Shown here piece after piece: positions 36,807 to 45,248 of a stretch of 64,000 bases of DNA. The stretch lies in NCBI RefSeq assembly GCF_014192155.1, contig NZ_JACHXO010000003.1, positions 248,001 to 312,000 on the forward strand. The letters run 5' to 3'. Under the pieces are notes generated by a model. That model had not been told where the DNA came from, did no database searches, and worked only from the letters and a program-made list of their open reading frames with translations. How positions within the stretch are numbered: position 1 is the stretch's first letter; every line of letters begins with the position of its first letter. The DNA is from Roseateles terrae. GTDB taxonomy: Bacteria; Pseudomonadota; Gammaproteobacteria; Burkholderiales; Burkholderiaceae_C. A program made the translations under genes and the position numbers.

Positions 36807-38351
36807 TTACTTGTGATAGGCGGTTTCGCCGTGCGAGGTGATGTCCAGACCTTCGCGCTCGTCCTCTTCCGACACGCGCAGGCCGATCACCAGATCCACC
36901 AGCTTGAAGGCGATGACCGAGACCACACCCGACCAGACGATGGTCAGGCCGACCGCCTTGGCCTGCATCCAGACCTGAGCGGCGATGGAGTAGGCGTCCG
37001 CCGTGATCATGGATGCCGTCACCCAGTCGCCGACGGCGCTGGGGCCGCCCAGATTGGGCGAATTGAAGACACCGGTCAGCAGGGCGCCGACGATACCGCC
37101 CACGCCGTGCACACCAAACACATCCAGCGAGTCGTCCGCACCCAGCAGCTTCTTCAGGCCCGACACGCCCCACAGGCAGACGAAGCCGGCGATGAAACCG
37201 ATGATCAGCGCACCGCCCACACCGACGTTGCCGGCGGCCGGGGTGATGGCGACCAGGCCCGCGACGGCGCCCGAAGCGGCACCCAGCATCGAGGCCTTGC
37301 CCTTGAACATGGCTTCACCCAGGCTCCAGGCCAGCACGGCGGCGGCGGTGGCCACCAGCGTGTTGATGAAGGCCAGGGCAGCAAAACCGTTGGCTTCCAG
37401 GGCGGAGCCGGCATTGAAACCGAACCAGCCCACCCACAGCAGCGAGGCGCCCACCATCGTCAGCGTCAGGCTGTGCGGGGTGAAGGCTTCCTTGCCGTAG
37501 CCGATGCGCTTGCCCACCATGTAGGCACCCACCAGGCCGGCGACAGCGGCATTGATGTGCACGACGGTACCGCCGGCGAAGTCCAGCGCGCCCCACTGCC
37601 AGAGCAGGCCGGCCTTGCTGGTCATCTCATCCGCGACGGCGGCCGAGGTGTAGGCATCCGGGCCCATCCAGAACCAGACCATGTGGGCCATCGGCGCGTA
37701 GCTGAAGGTGAACCACAGGACCATGAAGGCCAGCACCGCGCTGAACTTGATGCGTTCGGCGAAGGCGCCCACGATCAGGCAGCAGGTAATGCCGGCGAAG
37801 GTGGCCTGGAAGGCGGCGAACACGATCTCCGGAATCACCACACCCTTGCTGAAGGTCGCGGCGTTGGCAAAGGTGCCGGCGGCGTTGTCCCAGATGCCCT
37901 TCATGAAGAGCCGGTCGAAGCCGCCGATGAACTTGTTGCCCTCGGTGAACGCCAGGCTGTAGCCATACAGGGTCCACAGCACCACGATCAGCGAGAAGGT
38001 CACCATGACCTGCATCAGCACCGACAACATGTTTTTGCTGCGCACCAGGCCGCCGTAGAACAGGGCCAGGCCCGGCACCGTCATCAGGATCACCAGCAGG
38101 GTGGAGACCATCATCCAGGTGGTGTCACCCTTGTTGGGCACCGGGGCGGGGGCGGCTGCCGCGGAAGCGGCGTCTGCCGGGGCCGAAGCCGCGGGGGCCA
38201 TCGGGGCTGCGGCCGGCGTGGCCACAGGGGCGGAAGCGTCCGCCGAGGCGGCAGCCACCGGCGCGGAGGCGGCATCCTGCGCCATGGCCGCGGGGGCCAG
38301 GCTGGTGAAGGCTGCCGTGGCCAGGGCCAGGCAGGCAAGCAGTTTCTTCAT
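36807..38351 (-). CDS. amtB: Ammonium transporter
   Basis: This 514-residue ammonium channel has a cleavable signal (ending near AAMAQ, about 25), then an Ala/Pro linker of about 50 residues and 11 membrane segments. TLLVILMTVPGLALFYGGLVRSKN (in two parts) is the classical start, and GGTVVHINAAVAGLVGAYM and FGVHGVGGIVGALLTGVF contain the conserved pore His pair. The Ala/Pro linker between signal and channel is longer than in E. coli AmtB. ATG 38351 is preceded by GAGAG. It is downstream of glnK, whose product blocks it when nitrogen is sufficient. Confidence 0.95.
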   Translation of the reverse strand: MKKLLACLALATAAFTSLAPAAMAQDAASAPVAAASADASAPVATPAAAPMAPAASAPADAASAAAAPAPVPNKGDTTWMMVSTLLVILMTVPGLALFYGGLVRSKNMLSVLMQVMVTFSLIVVLWTLYGYSLAFTEGNKFIGGFDRLFMKGIWDNAAGTFANAATFSKGVVIPEIVFAAFQATFAGITCCLIVGAFAERIKFSAVLAFMVLWFTFSYAPMAHMVWFWMGPDAYTSAAVADEMTSKAGLLWQWGALDFAGGTVVHINAAVAGLVGAYMVGKRIGYGKEAFTPHSLTLTMVGASLLWVGWFGFNAGSALEANGFAALAFINTLVATAAAVLAWSLGEAMFKGKASMLGAASGAVAGLVAITPAAGNVGVGGALIIGFIAGFVCLWGVSGLKKLLGADDSLDVFGVHGVGGIVGALLTGVFNSPNLGGPSAVGDWVTASMITADAYSIAAQVWMQAKAVGLTIVWSGVVSVIAFKLVDLVIGLRVSEEDEREGLDITSHGETAYHK

Positions 38352-38466
38352 GTCGGACTCTCTCAATGTGGAGGTTCTCTGGACGGCGCTTTCAGCGTCG
38401 TCGTGGGACGTGACAGGGTCGTGAGGAAATCGTGGGGAAGACGAGCCGGGACAGATCAGGCCCGGA

Positions 38467-38823
<357 letters not shown>

Positions 38824-38843
38824 TCAGCGCGGCCGGCGGCGGC

Positions 38844-39551
38844 TCAGAAGACCTTCTTGACCGAGACGACCAGGCCGTTCTTGCCCAGGTCCTTGCCCTT
38901 GCCGCCGATGTAGGCGTCGGTGCTGGTGGCCACGAAGGCGGCGCCCCAGGTGAAGCCTTGCCAGTCCTTGTTCACCGTCAGCGAATAGTCCGTATAGGAG
39001 AAATCGCCGTTGTTCTTGACCTTCTGGTGACCGATATGCGGCGTCATGGTGAAACCGCTGCCGACGTCGAAGGTGGCGCTCAGGTCGAGGTAGCCGCTCT
39101 GCTTGGAGTCGGCAAAGCCGAAGAGATTGGAGACCGAGTGCGAATACTTGAGAGTGGCCGGGCCCACGGTCACGGCGCCATAGAGCTCGTTGGTGTTGGC
39201 GCTGGTGGCCAGCTTGTTGCTGGGATAGTTGTAGCGCAGGAAACCGACGTCCACGGTCACGTCCTTGGCGACTTCCGTCTTGTAGCCGAGGTAGGTGTCG
39301 ATTTCGACGTCGGCGTCGCCGCCGGAGTCCTTGATCCACTTGATGGTGGAGGCCCACGCGCCAATATAGAAGCCGCTGGGATGGGCGTAATCGATGCCGC
39401 CTTGCAGAGCGGGCTTCAGGCGGGTCTGCGAAATGCCACGGTAGCGGTAGTCGGACGTGACACTCAGGTTGTAGGAGAGGTCATCGGCCCACACCGGGGC
39501 GGCGGTGGCGGCCAGGGTGGCAACTGCGATGACGGCGAGAATGGGCTTCAT
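38844..39551 (-). CDS. TorF-family putative porin
   Basis: This 235-residue exported beta-barrel has a signal peptide ending AAPVWADD (about 22), then DLSYNLSVTSDYRYRGISQT, the hallmark of the family, and a closing Phe (KKVF), typical of outer-membrane barrels. Alternating hydrophobic strands fill the rest. It heads the operon with glnK and amtB, an arrangement repeated in Burkholderiales, so it may admit nitrogen compounds across the outer membrane. It is driven by the sigma-54 promoter upstream. Confidence 0.88.
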   Translation of the reverse strand: MKPILAVIAVATLAATAAPVWADDLSYNLSVTSDYRYRGISQTRLKPALQGGIDYAHPSGFYIGAWASTIKWIKDSGGDADVEIDTYLGYKTEVAKDVTVDVGFLRYNYPSNKLATSANTNELYGAVTVGPATLKYSHSVSNLFGFADSKQSGYLDLSATFDVGSGFTMTPHIGHQKVKNNGDFSYTDYSLTVNKDWQGFTWGAAFVATSTDAYIGGKGKDLGKNGLVVSVKKVF

Positions 39552-39601
39552 GCGGGCTCCTGATACTTGTGGGGGACGATCTCCGAATCCACCTCAGGCT
39601 T

Positions 39602-39617
39602 TGCAGCTTTTGTGCCA
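39602..39617 (-). promoter_or_regulatory. Sigma-54 (-24/-12) promoter for porin-glnK-amtB
   Basis: TGGCACAAAAGCTGCA on the minus strand has GG and GC exactly 10 bases apart, matching TGGCAC-N5-TTGCA with one change. The expected start is near 39591, about 40 bases before the porin ATG. Confidence 0.88.
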
Positions 39618-39678
39618 GCCCCATTCCGGCTCATGACGCCACGAGGCGTTTCAAAACCTGCCCCGAGATGCGTCGGAA

Positions 39679-39695
39679 CGCACCAGGGATGTGCG
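39679..39695. promoter_or_regulatory. Candidate NtrC binding site
   Basis: CGCAC-CAGGGAT-GTGCG is a perfect inverted repeat with the spacing of the NtrC consensus TGCAC-N7-GTGCA. It lies about 65-80 bases upstream of the -24 element, a usual enhancer position. The other bases of the 299-base gap are terminators or unassigned. Confidence 0.65.
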
Positions 39696-39773
39696 TTTAC
39701 GGGCTTGTGGTTAACCCTTGCGGCGCCCCAAGGGGGTGCTGAATGTGTCCAATGTCTTTGTCGATCAGATGTG

Positions 39774-39800
39774 AAAAAGCCGCCCATGCGAGCGGCTTTT
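39774..39800 (-). terminator. Second terminator after hupB
   Basis: AAAAGCCGC (39775-39783) pairs with GCGGCTTTT (39792-39800); on the minus strand GCGGC is followed by TTTTTC. It stands about 50 bases past the hupB stop. Confidence 0.8.
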
Positions 39801-39806
39801 CAGAAG

Positions 39807-39833
39807 TGAAAACGCCCGCACAAGGCGGGCGTT
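39807..39833 (-). terminator. First terminator after hupB
   Basis: A perfect 9-bp stem AACGCCCGC (39811-39819) with GCGGGCGTT (39825-39833) is followed on the minus strand by TTTTC. A further perfect palindrome (ATCAAGCC, 39835-39842, with GGCTTGAT, 39844-39851) reaches into the hupB stop codon, giving three hairpins in a row. Confidence 0.75.
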
Positions 39834-39850
39834 GATCAAGCCAGGCTTGA

Positions 39851-40126
39851 TTACTTGTTCACGGCGTCCTTCAGGGCCTTGCCCGGCGTGAACTTGGCCA
39901 CCTTGGCGGCCGGGATCTCCAGCGCTTCGCCAGTGGCGGGGTTCTTGCCGGTGCGCGCCGCACGGTCGCCCACCTTGAAAGTGCCGAAGCCGACCAGCGC
40001 GATGGTGTCGCCCTTGGCGAGCGCTTCCGTGATGGTCTCCAGAGTGGCGTCCAGCAGGGACGTGGCCACGACGCGGGTGACACCAGCCTTGGTGGCGATG
40101 CCTTCGATCAGTTCGCTTTTGTTCAT
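39851..40126 (-). CDS. hupB: HU-family nucleoid protein
   Basis: This 91-residue DNA-binding protein starts MNKSELIEGIATKAGVTR and has the arm region FGTFKVGDRAARTGKNPATGE (in two parts) with the conserved Asn-Pro. The HU-beta type is most likely. The 318 bases upstream (40127-40444), which include the promoter region, have no other gene I can support; GATAAT at about 58 bases is the only -10-like hexamer seen. Confidence 0.96.
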   Translation of the reverse strand: MNKSELIEGIATKAGVTRVVATSLLDATLETITEALAKGDTIALVGFGTFKVGDRAARTGKNPATGEALEIPAAKVAKFTPGKALKDAVNK

Positions 40127-40444
40127 CAGACTCTCAAAACAGACCCGGATCCGGGTGATCCGGGGGTCGCGATTATCGGGCCTGCGGCCCGGGCGGGGAA
40201 AAAGCGACTGTGTAGCACTTTCACCCCCCTATCGGCGCAGCTTCGTCCCCCCAACTGAAACAAAACGTCCCACAAAGCGGCGGCACCACCGCGCAATGTC
40301 GCCCGGACACCGGTTTTCCGGCGTTTTCGCCCACCCGGGCCGTTGACTTTGGACGCTGATCGCACGATGGACCGCATTCGACAACTGCTCCAGAAAGCCA
40401 GTGTTGAGATGCGCCACGCGGCGTCGGACAAGCTCAACGAACCG

Positions 40445-41764
40445 TCAGGCTTCGCCCTTCCCCGCGGTCACGATCCCCTGCCCGGCCGCCCAGCCGTTCA
40501 CATCGTCCCGGCGGATGGCCGCGGCCATCAGGCCCGGAAACTGATCCGGCGTGCACGCGAACGACGGCACCCCGAGCGCCGCCAGCTTGGCCGCCAGCCC
40601 GCGGTCATACGACGGCGCGCCTTCATCGCTGAGTGCCAGCAAGGTCACGAACTGCACCCCGCTCTCCACCAACTCCGACGCCCGCTGCAGCAGTTGCTGC
40701 TCCACGCCCCCTTCGTAGAGATCAGAGATCAGCACAAAGATGGTGTTTCGCGGTTCCCGGATCTGCGACTGGCAATAGGCCACCGCCCCATTGATGTCGG
40801 TGCCGCCGCCCAGCTGCACGCCGAACAGCAGATCCACCGGATCGTCCAGCTGCTCGGTCATGTCCACCACCGCGGTGTCGAACACCACCAGCCGTGTGCT
40901 GACCGATGGCAGCGACGCCATCACCGCGCCAAAGATACTGGCATACACCACCGAGTTGGCCATCGAGCCGCTCTGGTCGATGCACAGCACCACCTCCCGC
41001 TGCGGGCGACGTGCCTTGCGGCCGTATCCATGCAGGGTCTCCGGAATCACCGTCCGGTGGCTCGGCTGCCAGTGACGCAGATTGGCGCGGATGGTGCGGT
41101 GCCAGTCGATTTCCGCCAGCCGCGGCCGCCGGTTACGCTGGCTGCGGTCCAACGCACCACTGACGGCGCTGCGCATCGGCTCTTCCAGCCGCTTCATCAG
41201 CTCGTCCACCACCTGACGCACCACCTGCCGAGCGGTGTCCTTGGTGCCCGCCGGAATCACACCCGACAGCGCCAGCAGGCTGGCCACCAGATGCACATTG
41301 GGCTGAACCGTCTGCAGCATCTCCGGCTGTAGCAGCATGTCCCGCAGATTCAGCCGCTCCAGCGCGTCCTTCTGCATGACCTGCACCACGCTGCTGGGGA
41401 AGTACTTGCGGATGTCCCCCAGCCAGCGCGCCACCCGCGGTGCCGAGCCGCCGCGACCGCCCCGGCGTTCGGTGGTGAGGCCCTGGCCGTGCTCGTCATA
41501 CAGCGCGCTCAGCACCTGGTCCATCTCCTGCGCCTCGCCACTCAGGGCGCCGCAGCTGTCTTCGGCTTCGCCCCCCAGGACCAGACGCCAGCGGCGCAGG
41601 CGCTCGCGGTCGTCGGCTGGAGGGGACGACTGGAAGGTGTCCATCGCGCTCATGGGAGCCTTCTTGTTCAACGGGTCCATCACGTCTGCCGTTTCCGCGG
41701 CGGCCATCGCGCCCGATTCATCCGCCGAGTCCATGGCGGCGTTCGAGGGGATCGGGGTCGTCAT
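40445..41764 (-). CDS. VWA-domain protein (CoxE-like), last gene of five-gene ATPase operon
   Basis: This 439-residue protein has a C-terminal von Willebrand A domain with an intact MIDAS: DQSGSM (263-268), GGTDIN and ISDLYEGG. The N-terminal half is helical with a VARWLGDIRKYFP block, like CoxE and other MoxR-linked VWA proteins, which act as metal-dependent adaptors for AAA+ ATPases. Its ATG overlaps the DUF5682 stop by 4 bases (ATGA). The N-terminal 50 residues are Ala/Ser/Asp-rich. It is probably the substrate or partner clamp of the MoxR-type ATPase encoded two genes upstream. Confidence 0.9.
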   Translation of the reverse strand: MTTPIPSNAAMDSADESGAMAAAETADVMDPLNKKAPMSAMDTFQSSPPADDRERLRRWRLVLGGEAEDSCGALSGEAQEMDQVLSALYDEHGQGLTTERRGGRGGSAPRVARWLGDIRKYFPSSVVQVMQKDALERLNLRDMLLQPEMLQTVQPNVHLVASLLALSGVIPAGTKDTARQVVRQVVDELMKRLEEPMRSAVSGALDRSQRNRRPRLAEIDWHRTIRANLRHWQPSHRTVIPETLHGYGRKARRPQREVVLCIDQSGSMANSVVYASIFGAVMASLPSVSTRLVVFDTAVVDMTEQLDDPVDLLFGVQLGGGTDINGAVAYCQSQIREPRNTIFVLISDLYEGGVEQQLLQRASELVESGVQFVTLLALSDEGAPSYDRGLAAKLAALGVPSFACTPDQFPGLMAAAIRRDDVNGWAAGQGIVTAGKGEA

Positions 41765-44160
41765 GCCGTCAGCCCCAGCAACTGGCGCAGCAACGGCAGC
41801 GGCTGCGCTGCACGGACCTCATCCCACACCGGTGCCGCCGGCTGGCCGGTGCTGCCGGTCTTGCGACGCGCGCGCGCGCCCAGATCCCTGCGCTCGCCCG
41901 CCTCGAAGGCGGCAAAGGTCCGCCGCACCAGTGGCAGCACACGCACGAAATGCTCCTCGCTGAGCCCGGCCAGCCACCGATCCACCAGCGGCCAGACTTC
42001 GTCATGGTGCAACAGCACCACTGCATTGCGATTCAAAAAGCCGTCCAGCCAGGCCGCAGCCTTCAAGGGCTCTGCGCCGCTGCTCAGATGCAGCGACAAC
42101 GCATTTCCGGCCTCCTCTGCAGTGAGCGCGCCATCATCCAGCAGCAGCCGCGTCGCGAGGCCCTGCAGCAGTTCATGCGCGCTGCCCGACCCGGCCAGGT
42201 GACGAATCGCCCGCTGCCACTGCTGCGCCGGCGCCTCCTGGCGACCGGGATCCCGCAGCCTCAAGGCGGCATGGGCGGCCAGCAGGTCCTGGCGCAACTG
42301 ATCCGCGGCGGCATCGTCGATCGAGCGGCCCACCAGCGGCAGCCCGATGGCGGCCCGCACCACCAGCCCGTCAAACACCTGCCCCACCAGCGAGGCATCG
42401 GTCTGCCGGACATTGCCGTAGCGGAAGACGTTGGCCAGCGGCGGCAATGCCGCCATCAGCTGGCTCGCATCGCCGGTGTGCGCGGCATGGTCCTGCAGCG
42501 CCTTGGACGCCAGCACCACCGCCTGCGGCAGATCCGCCAGCAGCACCTGGTCCACCAGCTCCGCCAGGGAGGCCAGATCCTTGGCCGCTTCACAGCGTTC
42601 CGCGACGCGGGCGGTGGCGGCCGCGGCCACCGTCTGTCCGTAGCGGCTGGCCTCGATGAGCCGGACCGCAAACCGCGGCTCCCACTGCAACGTCCAGACC
42701 TCATGGAAGGTGCCTCGCGACGAGCGCCCGACGCGCGCCAGCGATCCCCATCCCACCCCGAGCAAGCCGAGCCGGTGCAGCAGGTGACTGCGTGCCAGGT
42801 CGTTGGCTTGGCGCAGGTCCAGGTCGAGTGTCTTCTGCGCAGCCTCCGGCTTGAGCCGCAATGACTTCTGCGCCTGCTCCAGATCCCTCTGCAGCGGCAC
42901 CTTGGGCACACTGGCTGGCACCTGCCCCAACCGGTCGCCGATGATCAGTTCCTCGCGGATGAACTTCAGCACCGTGTCGTCGCCCAGCGTCATCACGGTA
43001 CGGGTGGCTTCATTCAATTCGTCCAGCCCTGGGGCCGGACGCTGACGCAAGGCCGCGAGGGTGTCGGCCAGCCGCGCCGCCTCGATGAGATGGGCGCTGG
43101 AGCAATCCAGGTCCCGCGCGCGCATCAGACGGGCGACACGCGCCAGCCAGCCGACGGCGCGCGACTCTGGCTGCGCCGCGCCGCTGCTGCGCCACAAATG
43201 TTCATACCAGCCGGGCGACTGGATGCCGGCACCATAGCCGCTCTGCCAGGCGAGATGACGATACGTCCACGGGACCCAGGTGCTGGAGACCTTGAGCTTG
43301 GGCAGGCCCTTGAGCAGGGCCTGATCGGCCTTGGCGGTGACACTGGCCTGCAGGCCGCCCAGGTGCCAGGCGCCGCAGATGACGGCGATACGCTGGAACC
43401 CCTCCTTGCTGGCGGCGCGGATGCACTGCCGCATGTGGGCTTCGCGAAGCGCTTCGCGCTGAAGTTGCGCGGCGGGAAGTCGATCAACATCCGGCAGCTC
43501 GGCGCGAACGGCGAGCATGGCCTCCTCGATGGCGGCGAACAGCTCTTCGCCGTCGCCGCGTTCCTCGACCATGTGATTCCACCAGCTCTCACCATCGGCA
43601 TATCCGGCGGCACGGGCGAGCCAGTCGAGCGGGTCGGCGCGCGCGGCCGAAGCATCGCTCCCGGGAGCGACGTCAACGGGCGAAGCGCCCAAGGCGATGT
43701 CTCCCTCCGCCGTGGCAACGCCCTGCCCCTCCGGTCCTTCCTGCCCTGTGGGGCCGGGAGGCCCTGCCTGCGGGGCCGCCGAGACGGTCGATGCTTCGCG
43801 TTGCTCCGCCTGTTCTTCTTCGCGCTGATCCAGCGCGAGGCTGATCGCGACCGGCAGGTCGATGAACCGCACCGTCGCCCCGGCCGATGCCGACCAGCGC
43901 AGCGCCTGCCATTCCGGCGAGAACTCGGCAAACGGGTGGTACACCGCCCGCCCCGCGTCCTCGACCCCGTGGGTGAGCAGCGCCACCGGCGGCTCCATGT
44001 CCGGGGCCAGCACGTCTGCCATCAGCCCATCAGCCTCCGGCGGCCCTTCGATCAGCACGCAGTCCGGGCGGAGTGTCTCCAGCGCGCGCAGCAGGCTGCG
44101 GGCGCATCCAGGCCCGTGATGCCGCACGCCAAAGTAATGCACCTGGCTCACCGCATTCAC
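41761..44160 (-). CDS. DUF5682 family protein
   Basis: This is a 799-residue cytoplasmic protein of unknown function. GTG 44160 is chosen because its GTGA overlaps the MoxR-type gene stop. The N-terminus VHYFGVRHHGPGCARSLL (7-24), LRPDCVLIEGPPEADGL (30-46) and VICGAWHLGGL (about 260-270) resemble the paired GxxH and hhhEGP motifs of the TraB/ChaN/EreA superfamily (inference). A low-complexity insert (about 110-175, Gly/Ala/Pro) lies between them. The C-terminal 500 residues are helical, with LVGRSIDDAAADQLRQDLLAA and repeated Leu-rich helices. Both neighbours overlap it by 4 bases. Confidence 0.85.
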   Translation of the reverse strand: MNAVSQVHYFGVRHHGPGCARSLLRALETLRPDCVLIEGPPEADGLMADVLAPDMEPPVALLTHGVEDAGRAVYHPFAEFSPEWQALRWSASAGATVRFIDLPVAISLALDQREEEQAEQREASTVSAAPQAGPPGPTGQEGPEGQGVATAEGDIALGASPVDVAPGSDASAARADPLDWLARAAGYADGESWWNHMVEERGDGEELFAAIEEAMLAVRAELPDVDRLPAAQLQREALREAHMRQCIRAASKEGFQRIAVICGAWHLGGLQASVTAKADQALLKGLPKLKVSSTWVPWTYRHLAWQSGYGAGIQSPGWYEHLWRSSGAAQPESRAVGWLARVARLMRARDLDCSSAHLIEAARLADTLAALRQRPAPGLDELNEATRTVMTLGDDTVLKFIREELIIGDRLGQVPASVPKVPLQRDLEQAQKSLRLKPEAAQKTLDLDLRQANDLARSHLLHRLGLLGVGWGSLARVGRSSRGTFHEVWTLQWEPRFAVRLIEASRYGQTVAAAATARVAERCEAAKDLASLAELVDQVLLADLPQAVVLASKALQDHAAHTGDASQLMAALPPLANVFRYGNVRQTDASLVGQVFDGLVVRAAIGLPLVGRSIDDAAADQLRQDLLAAHAALRLRDPGRQEAPAQQWQRAIRHLAGSGSAHELLQGLATRLLLDDGALTAEEAGNALSLHLSSGAEPLKAAAWLDGFLNRNAVVLLHHDEVWPLVDRWLAGLSEEHFVRVLPLVRRTFAAFEAGERRDLGARARRKTGSTGQPAAPVWDEVRAAQPLPLLRQLLGLTA

Positions 44161-45248
44161 ACCTGCTCGCGGCAGGCCCGATACAGATCCTTCCAGTCGG
44201 CCCGTTCCTTGACCACGGTCTCCAGGTATTCGGTCCACACCACCTGGTCCTGCACCGGATCCTTCACCACCGCCCCCAGCAGACCCGCCGCCATGTCGCG
44301 CGGACTCAGCACCCCGTCACCGAAGTGGCCCGCCAGCGCCATGCCGCTGTTGATCACCGAAATCGCCTCGGCCGTTGACAGCGTGCCGCTGGGCGACTTC
44401 ACCTGCGTCTTGCCGTCTTCCGTCTTGCCGTTGCGCAGCTCCCGGAAGATCTGCACCACCCGCCGCACTTCCTTCAGCGCGGGCGGCTCGGCCGGCAGTT
44501 GCAGCGCTTCGCCCATCTCGGTCACCCGCTTCATCACGATGGCGACCTCTTCCGCTTCGGAGGCCGGTACCGGCAGCACCACCGTGTTGAAGCGACGCTT
44601 GAGCGCGGCGGACAGCTCATTCACGCCCTTGTCCCGATTGTTGGCCGTCGCGATGACGCTGAAGCCGCGCACCGCCTGCACCTCACTGCCCAGTTCGGGC
44701 ACCGGCAGGGTCTTCTCGGACAGCACGGTGATCAGGGAGTCCTGCACGTCCGCCGGGATGCGGGTGAGTTCTTCCACGCGGGCGATCTTGCCGGCGCGCA
44801 TGGCCTTCATCAGCGGACTGGCCACCAGCGCCTGCTCCGAGGGACCATTGGCCAGTAGCTGCGCATAGTTCCATCCGTAGCGGAGCTGCTCCTCCCCGGT
44901 GCCTGCCGTGCCTTGAATCAGCAGGGTCGAATCCCCGCTCACTGCAGCGGCCAGGTGTTCCGACACCCATGACTTGGCCGTGCCCGGCACGCCATACAGC
45001 AGCAGGGCCCGGTCGGTGGCCAGTGTCGCGACAGCAATCTCCATCAGCCGTTCATTGCCGATGTACTTGGGGCTGATCTCAAAGCCGTTCTCCAGCGTGC
45101 CGCCCATCAGGTAGCGCAGCACCGCCCACGGCGACAGACGCCAGTTCTCCAGCCGGGGGCGGCGGTCCTGACGTTGCAGCTCGTCCAGTTCATGCGCGAA
45201 CTGCTGCTCGGCATGCCGGCGCAGCACAGGGGCTTGGGAAGTCGTCAT
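44157..45248 (-). CDS. MoxR-type AAA+ ATPase
   Basis: This 363-residue ATPase has Walker A GVPGTAKS (86-93), an acidic IARVEELTRIP at the Walker B position (155-165), TVLSEKTL and sensor-1 FSVIATANNRDKG (196-208), followed by LKRRFNTVVLP with the arginine finger region. The layout is that of MoxR/RavA helix-2-insert ATPases, which usually work with a VWA protein. Such a VWA gene ends this operon. ATG 45248 overlaps the upstream stop by 4 bases (ATGA). The longer upstream frame is spurious. Confidence 0.92.
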   Translation of the reverse strand: MTTSQAPVLRRHAEQQFAHELDELQRQDRRPRLENWRLSPWAVLRYLMGGTLENGFEISPKYIGNERLMEIAVATLATDRALLLYGVPGTAKSWVSEHLAAAVSGDSTLLIQGTAGTGEEQLRYGWNYAQLLANGPSEQALVASPLMKAMRAGKIARVEELTRIPADVQDSLITVLSEKTLPVPELGSEVQAVRGFSVIATANNRDKGVNELSAALKRRFNTVVLPVPASEAEEVAIVMKRVTEMGEALQLPAEPPALKEVRRVVQIFRELRNGKTEDGKTQVKSPSGTLSTAEAISVINSGMALAGHFGDGVLSPRDMAAGLLGAVVKDPVQDQVVWTEYLETVVKERADWKDLYRACREQV

